This document shows, one piece after another, positions 37,022 through 44,420 of a stretch of 64,000 nucleotides of DNA; the first letter of the stretch is position 1, and every line of letters begins with the position of its first letter. Made by a program: the position numbers and the translations under genes. The notes beneath the pieces were generated by a model, which was not told the DNA's origin, searched no databases, and was given only the letters and a program-made list of their open reading frames with translations. Where the stretch lies: contig NZ_JAJIRQ010000008.1 in the NCBI RefSeq assembly GCF_025717605.1, forward strand, positions 186,001 to 250,000. The letters are read 5' to 3'. This DNA is from Paucibacter sp. TC2R-5. Its GTDB lineage: Bacteria; Pseudomonadota; Gammaproteobacteria; Burkholderiales; Burkholderiaceae_C.

Positions 37022-38131
37022 TCAATCGGGCAACAAACTCATCATGACCTCTTGGGTAGCCTTGTCGGCCCCCATGTCGGGACCAGCGTTTGCCGCCACC
37101 AAAACGCCGCGGCCGGATTCCGGGAACAGAGCCACCAATGCAAACCAGTTGCCATCTGAGCCGGCATGCATCAACACCGGGCCCTTGCGCCCGGCCAAGC
37201 TCGCCTGCACGCCCCAGCCAAGGCTGCCCTCCCCACCCGGCAGGACACTTTGCATCAGGCGGTAGGACGCGGGGCTCAGTAATTTGCCGGCGCCTTGCTG
37301 TGCCGCCAGCTGGTCCAGGCAAAAGCTGGCCCAGTCACGCATGCTCATGTGCAGATTACCGGCCGGTGCAAACATCGCAGGATTGCTGTCCGTCGCCTTG
37401 TCCACAGGTTTGCCCTGCGTATGACCGGTGTTCTGACCCTTTTTGGTAGTGCCAAAGCCGACCTGCTTCATGCCCAGCGGCTCGAACAATTCTCGTCGCA
37501 TCAGATCCTCATAGCTGCTGCGGGTGGCGCGCTCGGCGATGGCGGCAGCCACCATGAAACCGGTGTTGCTGTAACTGACTTTGCTGCCCGGTGCCGCCAC
37601 CGACGCTTCCGACAGGGCTCGGGCGATATAGGCAAGACGCTGCTCGGTCGGGGAACGAGTGTCGGTGTGGAACGTTTCAAAGTACTTTTCATCACTGAAG
37701 TTCTCCGGCAGACCCGACCGATGCGACAGCAATTCGATCAGCGTCACCTTGCGGTACTGCTCGTTCATCTGTTCTTTCAGTTCGGGCAACAGCAACTCCA
37801 GCGGCGCATCCCAGGACAAGACGCCCCGGTCAACCAGCTTCGCCAACAGGGCCGCTGTCATTGGCTTGCCGTCGGAGCCAATCAGCCAGACGTCGTCGAG
37901 CTGCACGGTGTTCTTGCCGTCGTTGCGGCGCAGGCCAGTCGCCTCCTCCTGCAGAATCTTGCCGTCGCGCAGTTCCACGGCGGCGATGGCGGGCGTCTTG
38001 CTGCCCTCCAAAGCCTTGCTCAAGGCCAGTTTCAGATCACCGGCAGCTTTGGTTTGGGCCTGCACGGCCGAAGCCGCAGTGAGCATATAGAGCGAGACCG
38101 CCAAAGTGGTGAGTAAGCGAGGCAACAACAT
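37022..38131 (-). CDS. Serine hydrolase of the class C beta-lactamase/S12 family
   Basis: 369 residues with a signal peptide (residues 1-25). Catalytic motifs: SxxK as SDGK (86-89), Tyr-x-Asn as YSN (187-189), and HAG (322-324) in place of KTG, as in esterases and carboxypeptidases of the AmpC/DAP family. VTLIELLSHRSGLPENF and the C-terminal GSLGWGVQASLAGRK are standard. It could be a beta-lactamase, a D-aminopeptidase or an esterase; HAG rather than KTG argues against a classical AmpC. ATG 38131 follows AAGGAT. It is upstream of, and co-oriented with, blaI-blaR1. Confidence 0.85.
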   Translation of the reverse strand: MLLPRLLTTLAVSLYMLTAASAVQAQTKAAGDLKLALSKALEGSKTPAIAAVELRDGKILQEEATGLRRNDGKNTVQLDDVWLIGSDGKPMTAALLAKLVDRGVLSWDAPLELLLPELKEQMNEQYRKVTLIELLSHRSGLPENFSDEKYFETFHTDTRSPTEQRLAYIARALSEASVAAPGSKVSYSNTGFMVAAAIAERATRSSYEDLMRRELFEPLGMKQVGFGTTKKGQNTGHTQGKPVDKATDSNPAMFAPAGNLHMSMRDWASFCLDQLAAQQGAGKLLSPASYRLMQSVLPGGEGSLGWGVQASLAGRKGPVLMHAGSDGNWFALVALFPESGRGVLVAANAGPDMGADKATQEVMMSLLPD

Positions 38132-38910
38132 GGAACATCCTTTGAAGGCATGGGGCGGGGGAAAGAGCTCGCCCGGTTGGGCTTGGTGGTTACAAGTGAG
38201 CAGAATGTGTGCCAGGCTTCGACTTGCACTCAATGTCAATCAAATCAACCGCTTACCTATGACGACGGCCACTCCCACCTGTCCACGGACAGTCTGCGGA
38301 CAGCCAGCGGACAGTCAATGCTGTCAGACCCCTCGCACTTGTTCGCCAGGATAGTTTCGATAGGCAAGGAGTTGGACCGGGGCTTAGCCGTAGTCGGCTC
38401 TGGGCACCGTGCTGGCGCCACCCACTGCGCATCCGAATGACACGAACTGGCCAGGGCCGTGAGGCCGCATCGTCGCCAGTAAGCCGCCGTTGACAAAAAC
38501 GGTCGGCGAATCGAACGTCAGCTATGCGGCGCTTGGTCCAACTGTCAGCCTGGCGCAGGCCGGGACATTGCGAGGGCCCTGACGGCCTGGCAACACAGTG
38601 CCCATAGGAGTCGCTGGCGCTTTCAATCTCTACGACAAGCCGTCTCGACAGCAGAAGGCTGGCAAATTGGCAGAGTAGGCTTCGACTGATCTGATGGAGG
38701 TTCTCCAAATTGGTCGTAACGAGTTCTAACGGGAAACTGAAAGCTTAATTCGAATCGGGAGGACAAAAAGAGTTGAGCCCATGTCAGTTCAGCGTTTTCC
38801 TTTTTATACGTGCACTCCAAACTACCGCCGCCTGAGACGCGGGTAAAAATCGGATGTGATTGAGCTACAGTGCATGCGACAAAAATCAGACCTTGTTGCT
38901 GGAGTGGTGA
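38132..38910. other. Non-coding stretch between S12 hydrolase and sphA-like gene
   Basis: 779 bp holding the promoters of two divergent units. A single half-like BlaI core TTACAAGTGA lies at 38187-38196, about 55 bp upstream of the hydrolase start. A cluster of three 11-bp repeats lies at 38279-38319. The remainder shows no usable ORF and may be degenerate. I did not find a convincing sigma-70 pair before the sphA-like gene. Confidence 0.4.
38279..38319. repeat. Tandem 11-bp repeats with palindrome (possible operator)
   Basis: Three head-to-tail copies of an 11-mer beginning GGACAGT/C (38287-38297, 38298-38308, 38309-38319). The first one is also half of a perfect palindrome CTGTCC-AC-GGACAG (38279-38292). 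Spacing of one helical turn fits a cooperative regulator site; no partner regulator is identified. Confidence 0.45.
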
Positions 38911-40002
38911 ATGACCCGACTTGATTTGCAGCTTCCTGTGTTGAGTTCCCATCGCCGGGGTCGAAAGTTGAGCCTCGACCTAGCCGCATCAAACGGCACA
39001 GGCTCCTCTCTGGAGCACCAACTCAAACAGGATGTTGCGCAGCCCAACTTGCGCCGTCGCGCCGGTCAGTTGGCTGCTGGGGTTATCTTCAGCGCGCTGG
39101 CATCTGCCGCCGGCGCAACCGAATCGGGCGGTGGGCGGCCGGTGGCAGGCACGGCGGTCAACCCTTCGGCCGGCGTTGTGCCTGATCAGCCCATCATGAT
39201 GTTCAATCTGGGTTTGCAGGCAGTGGACGGCAATATCGGGGCCAACAAGCAGATCCCGATTGCCGGCCGAATCGCGGGCGAGGCCGAGAATCAGTACACG
39301 CTCCAATCGCTGTCCCTGTTCAAGGTCTGGGACACCGGCCCCGGCGCATGGCACTTTGCCTCATCGCTGACGATGCTGTTTATGCAGAGTGAAGTCACCG
39401 TCCAGGCCTTTGTGCCGCCAGCGCCGGGGCTCGATCACAGCGCCAAGGTTGCTGGGCTGTATGACTTGGCGATCACGCCCATCGTCGCCGGTTATCACTT
39501 CAGCAAGGACGAGCATTTGTCGCTGTCGCTGCGAGTCTGGGCACCTACAGGGCGTTATGTATCCGGCAAGCTGGTCAATCTGAGCCAGAACGTTTGGACC
39601 GCCATTCCTACCCTGTCCTACACGCGCTACCTGCCGCAGGGATGGGAAGTCTCCAGCGTGGCAACGCTCAATTTCTCGACCCGCAACAAAGCCAGCAACT
39701 ATCAAAGCGCACCCTTGTTTACCTTGGACGTGCTCGGCTCCAAAAAGCTGGGTGATGGTTGGGCGATGGGGGCCATTGCGGGGTGGATCGAGCAGATCGG
39801 CAAGGACTCGGGGCCACTGGCCGACAAGCTCAATGGCTTTCGCGGCAGCGAGTTGGCACTCGGACCCATCGTGACGTATTCAAGCAAGATCGGCGCGTTG
39901 CCGCTGTCCTCGTCCTTTCGCTGGATGAACACGGTGTCGCAACGCAATCGCATGGACCGCAATACGTTCTATCTCTCCTTCAGCGTCCCGGTGCCGCTTT
40001 GA
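38911..40002 (+). CDS. SphA/Phenol_MetA_deg family outer-membrane protein
   Basis: 363 residues. After an N-terminal stretch a signal-like segment (AAGVIFSALASAAGAT, around residues 52-69) is followed by a beta-barrel type sequence: alternating aromatic strands, conserved DLAITPIVAGYHFSKDEHLSL, APTGRYVSGKLVNLSQNVWT and a C-terminal strand ending with Leu after FYLSFSVPVPL. Such proteins (named from phenol and sphingosine degradation gene clusters) are presumed channels for hydrophobic compounds. Start ATG 38911 after GGAG; TTG at about 39050 is an alternative that would put the signal peptide at the N-terminus. First of four coupled genes. Confidence 0.7.
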   Translation: MTRLDLQLPVLSSHRRGRKLSLDLAASNGTGSSLEHQLKQDVAQPNLRRRAGQLAAGVIFSALASAAGATESGGGRPVAGTAVNPSAGVVPDQPIMMFNLGLQAVDGNIGANKQIPIAGRIAGEAENQYTLQSLSLFKVWDTGPGAWHFASSLTMLFMQSEVTVQAFVPPAPGLDHSAKVAGLYDLAITPIVAGYHFSKDEHLSLSLRVWAPTGRYVSGKLVNLSQNVWTAIPTLSYTRYLPQGWEVSSVATLNFSTRNKASNYQSAPLFTLDVLGSKKLGDGWAMGAIAGWIEQIGKDSGPLADKLNGFRGSELALGPIVTYSSKIGALPLSSSFRWMNTVSQRNRMDRNTFYLSFSVPVPL

Positions 40003-41015
40003 AGCCATCCCTCAGCAGCCGGCTGCCCTGGCGCACCTGGTGCTGCTTGTGGGCGGCCTTGCTGCTGTTTGTTGGTGCAGCCGGGGCACATGAGATCCGG
40101 CCGGCCTATCTTGAAGTGATGCCCACTCAGAGCGGCTGGCAGGTCTTATGGAAGCAGCCCGTGGTCGGTGATGCGGCGGTCGCGTTGCAGCCGGTTTTTT
40201 CCGGGGGCTGGCTCGACGACTCGTCCGCCGAGCTGTCGCGCACGCCCACGCATTTGGTCAAGCAATGGCGAGTCGCGGCCACGCAAGCGCCCTTGGAGGG
40301 GCAGACCATCACTATCACCGGGCTTGACCGCACCATCACCGACACCTTGGTGCACATCCGCCTGAGCGACGGCAGTGACATCACGCGGCTGCTCAAACCG
40401 GATGCGCCGTCGATGCGGGTTGAAGCCGGTCGCGGCGCCCCAGCTGTGGCGGCCTATCTGATGCTAGGCATTCAGCACATCTTGCTGGGCATCGACCATT
40501 TGCTGTTTGTACTGGGGCTCTTGCTGCTGGTGCGCAAACGCGCTCGCCTGCTGTGGACGATCACCGCCTTCACCTTGGCGCACAGCCTCACATTGGCGCT
40601 GTCGGCCTTGCAGATTGTGCAGGTGTCGGTGCCGCTGATTGAAGCCACCATTGCCCTGAGCATCCTGTTTGTCGCCGTTGAAGTGGTTAATCTTTGGCGC
40701 GGCGAGGCCGGGTTGGCCTCGCGCTGGCCCTGGGGTGTGGCTTTTGCTTTTGGGCTGCTGCATGGTTTCGGCTTCGCGAGTGCTTTGGGCGAAGTGGGCC
40801 TGCCCAAGGATGCGGTACTGCCGGCCTTGCTCTTGTTCAACCTTGGCGTCGAAATCGGGCAGCTCGCCTTCGTTGCCGCCGTGCTCTTGGCGTATCGCGC
40901 CTTGCGCCGCATTCGCCCCGCGCTGCTGGAGCGCGGCCGCTGGCTGGCGCCCTATGCCATCGGCGGGCTGGCTGGTTTTTGGTGTATCGAACGCAGCATC
41001 GCCGCATTCACATGA
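39999..41015 (+). CDS. HupE/UreJ family membrane protein
   Basis: 338 residues. Signal sequence (LWAALLLFVGAAGAHE), a periplasmic beta-rich domain (IRPAYLEVMPTQSGWQVLWK through about residue 145), and six helices with the HupE/UreJ signature LMLGIQHILLGIDHLLFVLG, TAFTLAHSLTLALS and LLHGFGFASALGEVGLP. Homologs such as HupE are nickel/cobalt permeases, but the long variants with a soluble domain have no known substrate. The start is TTG 39999, overlapping the previous stop (TTGA); no ATG lies before the signal peptide. Histidines in the helices suggest metal binding. Confidence 0.8.
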   Translation: MKPSLSSRLPWRTWCCLWAALLLFVGAAGAHEIRPAYLEVMPTQSGWQVLWKQPVVGDAAVALQPVFSGGWLDDSSAELSRTPTHLVKQWRVAATQAPLEGQTITITGLDRTITDTLVHIRLSDGSDITRLLKPDAPSMRVEAGRGAPAVAAYLMLGIQHILLGIDHLLFVLGLLLLVRKRARLLWTITAFTLAHSLTLALSALQIVQVSVPLIEATIALSILFVAVEVVNLWRGEAGLASRWPWGVAFAFGLLHGFGFASALGEVGLPKDAVLPALLLFNLGVEIGQLAFVAAVLLAYRALRRIRPALLERGRWLAPYAIGGLAGFWCIERSIAAFT

Positions 41016-41025
41016 GAACGAATTC

Positions 41026-41976
41026 TTGAGCACATCGCCCCTCTCCCATCCGACACGTGAGCCGCGCGAGTTGCACAAACCTGCCGGCCGTGCAGGCCGC
41101 TGGCTGCGTGAGCCCTTGCTGCATTTCATGCTGCTCGGTGGGCTCTTGTATGCCGCATCACGCGTGTTTGCGCCCAGCGACGCCGACGCGCAAATCCAAA
41201 TCGACGCCGCGCGCGTGGAGCGCCTCGCGCGCCTGTATCAGTTGCAAACCGGCACTGCGCCGACTATCGCGCAACGCGAGCGGCTGATCGCCGACTTTGT
41301 GCGGGACGAAGTGCTGTACCGCGAAGCGCGCAAACTGGGTCTGGACGAGGGCGACGAGATGGTGCGGCGCCGCTTGGTGCAGAAGATGGAATTCTTGCAA
41401 TCGAACATTGCCAATCTCGAAGTGCCCAGCGAAGCGCAATTGCGGGCCTTCCACCGCGAGCACGCCGCGCAGTTCACCGAACCCGCGCGGCTGAGTTTCA
41501 CCCACGTCTACTTCAGCGCTGACGGGCGAAGCCCAGGGGCCGCGCGCGACGCCGCCGCTGCGGCGTTGGCCGCGCACATGGCCTCCGGCGCCGATATGGC
41601 ACGTGGCGACCGCGCGCCCGTAGCCAGCCACTTCGACAAGGTGGGGCGCGATGAGGTGCAACAGACTTTTGGGCAACGTCCCATCGTGGACGCGCTGATG
41701 CAGGCGCAGCCCGGCCAATGGGTCGGGCCAGTGGAGTCGGGCTATGGCTGGCACCTCGTGCGCGTCACCGAACGTGAGAACCCCGTTTCGATCAGCTTCG
41801 AGCAGGCCAAAGCCGCCGTGACTGAGGCATGGCAGCGTGAAGCCGGCCAGCAAGCCGAGCGCTCGCGCCTCGCCGCCTTGATGCGCCAGTACACCGTGAT
41901 CCGAAAAGATCAAAGCGTCTCAATACCCCCCTCAAGCAGCCGCCCGAGCGCGGTCAACACCCCGGAGAAGCCATGA
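41026..41976 (+). CDS. Membrane-anchored parvulin-type peptidyl-prolyl isomerase
   Basis: 316 residues. One N-terminal helix (LLHFMLLGGLLYAASRVFA), an SurA/PpiD-like chaperone region (RDEVLYREARKLGLDEGDEMVRRRLVQKM), and a parvulin domain (ARLSFTHVYFSADG, DKVGRDEVQQTFGQRPIVD, ESGYGWHLVRVTE), the last matching the conserved GYHLV strand. It would fold proteins in the periplasm, perhaps the partner lipoprotein. Start TTG 41026; no ATG precedes the helix. Overlaps the DUF3604 gene by ATGA and lies 10 bp after the HupE-like gene. Confidence 0.8.
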   Translation: MSTSPLSHPTREPRELHKPAGRAGRWLREPLLHFMLLGGLLYAASRVFAPSDADAQIQIDAARVERLARLYQLQTGTAPTIAQRERLIADFVRDEVLYREARKLGLDEGDEMVRRRLVQKMEFLQSNIANLEVPSEAQLRAFHREHAAQFTEPARLSFTHVYFSADGRSPGAARDAAAAALAAHMASGADMARGDRAPVASHFDKVGRDEVQQTFGQRPIVDALMQAQPGQWVGPVESGYGWHLVRVTERENPVSISFEQAKAAVTEAWQREAGQQAERSRLAALMRQYTVIRKDQSVSIPPSSSRPSAVNTPEKP

Positions 41977-43838
41977 ACGCACTGCAGAGAACTACCCTAT
42001 GCCTTGCGCTGACAGCCGCCCTGGCGGGCTGCACGCGAGACGCGCCTGCACCGCTCGCTGCGACGGCAACGCCACATGCGCCCGGTCCCGGTGCCTCGAT
42101 GACAGCGGTTGCCTTGCCGCCCCCCAACCCAGAGCGCAACGCCTACTTTGGTGACCTGCATCTGCACAGCAGCTATTCGGCCGACTCATACGCACTCGGC
42201 ACCCGGCTTGATCCAGAAGCGGCGCACAAATGGGCCAAGGGCGAAGAGATCAACTACCTCGGCCGCACGATACGTCGCAAAGCGCCGCTGGACTTTCTCG
42301 CACTGACCGATCACGCCGAGTACCTGGGCGTGATGCCCGAGGCGGCCAATCCCAATGGCGCGCTGGCCGGCAGCAGCTGGACTGCAGCACTCAACGACCC
42401 TGATCCTGCGGCCCGCTTCGCGCTTTTCCGCAAGCTTGTGGCCATGGCTGACGCCAACAAGCGCATTGATGAGTTCGAAAAGCCGGAGATGCTCAAGAGC
42501 GTTTGGAATCGCTATACCGCCGTGGCAAACGCGCACAACGCGCCCGGCAAGTTCACCGCCTTCGTGGCCTATGAATGGACCTCGGCGCCAGGCAACCAAA
42601 ACCTTCATCGCTGCGTGATTTTTAAGGGCAAGGGACCGGAGTTGCCCTTCTCCTCGCTCGATTCGGTCGACCCCGAAGCGCTTTGGACGTATCTGGACCG
42701 CCAGCGCGAACTGGGCTTGCAAGTCATTGCCATCCCGCACAACGGCAATATCAGCAACGGCCTGATGTTTGACGGCGAGAAGACCTATTCGGGCGGGCCC
42801 ATCACCCGGGCTTATGCCGAGCGCCGCATGCGCAATGAACCGCTGTTCGAGATGGTGCAGGAGAAGGGTTCCAGCGATACGCACCCCTCGCTGTCACCGA
42901 GCGACGAGTTCGCGGACTTCGAAACCTACACGATGATGCTCGGCCAAGGCCCCACCGCAAAGTTCGCGAAGGGCAGCTATCTGCGCCAGGCCTACGGTGT
43001 GGGACAGGAGATCAGCGCGCGTATTGGCGCCAACCCATTCAAGTACGGCATCGAGGCTGGCACCGACAATCACAACGCCATGTCGTCGACCGAGGAGTTC
43101 AACTTCCAAGGCCCGAACGGCGGCATTACCGACCGTGCGGCTGCGATCCAGTCGGTAGCGGAAGGTACATCCGTCTTCAACTCACCTGGGGGTCTGACCG
43201 GCGTTTGGGCCGAACAGAACACACGCGACGCGCTGTTTTCCGCCATGGAGCGCAAGGAAACATTTGGAACCTCGGGTGTGCGCATCAAGCTGCGCATGTT
43301 CGGCGGCTGGGATCTGAACGCAGACCTGCTCAAGCAGGACGACTGGGTCAAGCAGGCCTACCGGCGCGGCGTGCCTATGGGCAGCGACTTGACGGCACGC
43401 GGGGAGGCAAAAGCGCCGGTGTTCTTCGTGCACGCGGTGAAGGACCCCGATTCGGGCAATCTTGATCGCATCCAAATCATCAAGGTCGCGACCAAGAACG
43501 GCAAATCGTCGGAGCGCGTAATCGATGTGGTGTGGAGCGGTGATCGCAAGCCCGATGCCAAGACCGGCAAGGTGCCGCCGGTGGGCAATACCGTCGATCT
43601 CAAGACCGCCAGCTACGCCAACACCATCGGCGCGGCAGAGCTCAAGGGCAGTTGGACCGATCCGGACTTCGATCCTGCTGCCCATGTCACCTACTACGCC
43701 CGTGTCGTTGAGATACCCACCCCCCGTTGGACCACCGTCTGGGCTGCCGAAGCCAAGGTCGGGCTGAACCCCAAGGTACCGGCGATCCTGCAAGAGCGCG
43801 CGTGGACATCCCCGATTTGGTACGTCCCGAAGCCATGA
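41973..43838 (+). CDS. DUF3604 lipoprotein, PHP-type metallohydrolase
   Basis: 621 residues. Lipobox LAGC (17-20), so exported and lipid-anchored. Then a PHP-like metal site: FGDLHLHSSYSADS (His63, His65), FLALTDHAEYLGV (Asp113-His114), and further metal-ligand candidates in YEWTSAPGNQNLHRCVIF, IPHNGNISNG and EAGTDNHNAMSS. This matches DUF3604, a large family found in marine and soil bacteria with no well-established substrate. RIKLRMFGGWDLNADLL and the C-terminal region are also well conserved in the family. Last gene of the coupled four-gene cassette. A mutated copy of its first about 30 codons is present 61 bp downstream. Confidence 0.82.
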   Translation: MNALQRTTLCLALTAALAGCTRDAPAPLAATATPHAPGPGASMTAVALPPPNPERNAYFGDLHLHSSYSADSYALGTRLDPEAAHKWAKGEEINYLGRTIRRKAPLDFLALTDHAEYLGVMPEAANPNGALAGSSWTAALNDPDPAARFALFRKLVAMADANKRIDEFEKPEMLKSVWNRYTAVANAHNAPGKFTAFVAYEWTSAPGNQNLHRCVIFKGKGPELPFSSLDSVDPEALWTYLDRQRELGLQVIAIPHNGNISNGLMFDGEKTYSGGPITRAYAERRMRNEPLFEMVQEKGSSDTHPSLSPSDEFADFETYTMMLGQGPTAKFAKGSYLRQAYGVGQEISARIGANPFKYGIEAGTDNHNAMSSTEEFNFQGPNGGITDRAAAIQSVAEGTSVFNSPGGLTGVWAEQNTRDALFSAMERKETFGTSGVRIKLRMFGGWDLNADLLKQDDWVKQAYRRGVPMGSDLTARGEAKAPVFFVHAVKDPDSGNLDRIQIIKVATKNGKSSERVIDVVWSGDRKPDAKTGKVPPVGNTVDLKTASYANTIGAAELKGSWTDPDFDPAAHVTYYARVVEIPTPRWTTVWAAEAKVGLNPKVPAILQERAWTSPIWYVPKP

Positions 43839-43898
43839 CCTGACCCCTGCACCTTGATCTAAGAATAAGAGTCGGCTTCAACAGAGCCGCAGAGCCTC

Positions 43899-43977
43899 CA
43901 AGCAGCCGACCAAGCACGCTCGACACCCCGGAGAAGCCAAGAGCGCACTGCAGCTAGCTAACCTATGTCTTGCGCTG
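43899..43977 (+). pseudogene. Decayed duplicate of the ppiC-end/DUF3604-start sequence
   Basis: 79 bp aligned without gaps to 41933-42011, about 85% identical by eye. In the copy, the start codon of the DUF3604 gene reads AAG, and the frame after residue 12 is disrupted. It implies a tandem duplicate, or a transposition scar, now without function. Confidence 0.65.
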
Positions 43978-44297
43978 TTTCACGCCCTGTGAAAGCCGTC
44001 ATTGGATTGGTCTGTGTCTCGCGCCCAGGCTGTTGCACGCGGAGACGTCGTGGACCGGCAGCATCGGGAGGTACAGCTGACATCCGTCCAACGAAATGCT
44101 CAGTGGTCGGTGTCAGCCGTCAGCATTCCAGCGCTGGGCGATCTAGCGAGATGGACGACAGCTATGGGCACTTTGCGGCCGGTCAATGCGCAGCGCTTTG
44201 GATGCTGCTCGAATTGAACTCGCTCGCCTGGTTGACCGACAAGGTCGCGTAACTGCATGTGTTAGCCCGCTGGAAATGGAAACCAGCAGAAGTTTGA

Positions 44298-44391
44298 AGG
44301 AAGTCGGTTCTGCCACTTCCCCAGCCACTCAACTAGAAGTCAGAAGTGGAAGAAGCCCACCCTATAGGGGGGCTTCCCACTTCCGACTTCC
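44298..44391. repeat. GAAGTCGG/CCACTTCC repeat cluster with long hairpin
   Basis: Three related units: GGAAGTCGGTTCTGCCACTT (44298 on), GAAGTCAGAAGTGG (44336-44349) and CCCACTTCCGACTTCC (44376-44391, inverted). Between the last two an imperfect stem of about 21 bp can form around a short loop. It lies about 30 bp downstream of the replication gene stop. It resembles origin repeats or a replication-terminus structure; there is no T-run for a terminator. Confidence 0.5.
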
Positions 44392-44420
44392 AGTGCTCAG
44401 CGCTACTTCACACGGCCAAG

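Larger units (their letters stand above)
43839..44420. other. Remnant region after the DUF3604 gene
   Basis: 582 bp without a real gene. 43899-43977 repeats the ppiC-end/DUF3604-start sequence (41933-42011) with 12 mismatches in 79, and its ATG is changed to AAG. A second part (44180-44220, LDAARIELARLV in frame) is loosely like the PpiC gene but probably chance. The distal part carries GAAGTCGG/CCACTTCC repeats (44298-44391). No promoter seen. Confidence 0.6.

Noticed and set aside
38253-38708. Minus-strand frame between hydrolase and sphA-like gene
   Set aside because: Low-complexity Arg/Ser-rich translation with no ribosome site or recognisable family.
39759-39998. Upstream extension of the HupE-like frame
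   Set aside because: Overlaps the end of the SphA-like gene in another frame; the signal peptide begins only after TTG 39999.
44336-44391. Long hairpin as a retron or terminator
   Set aside because: No reverse transcriptase gene in the window and no T-run after the stem, so neither is supported.
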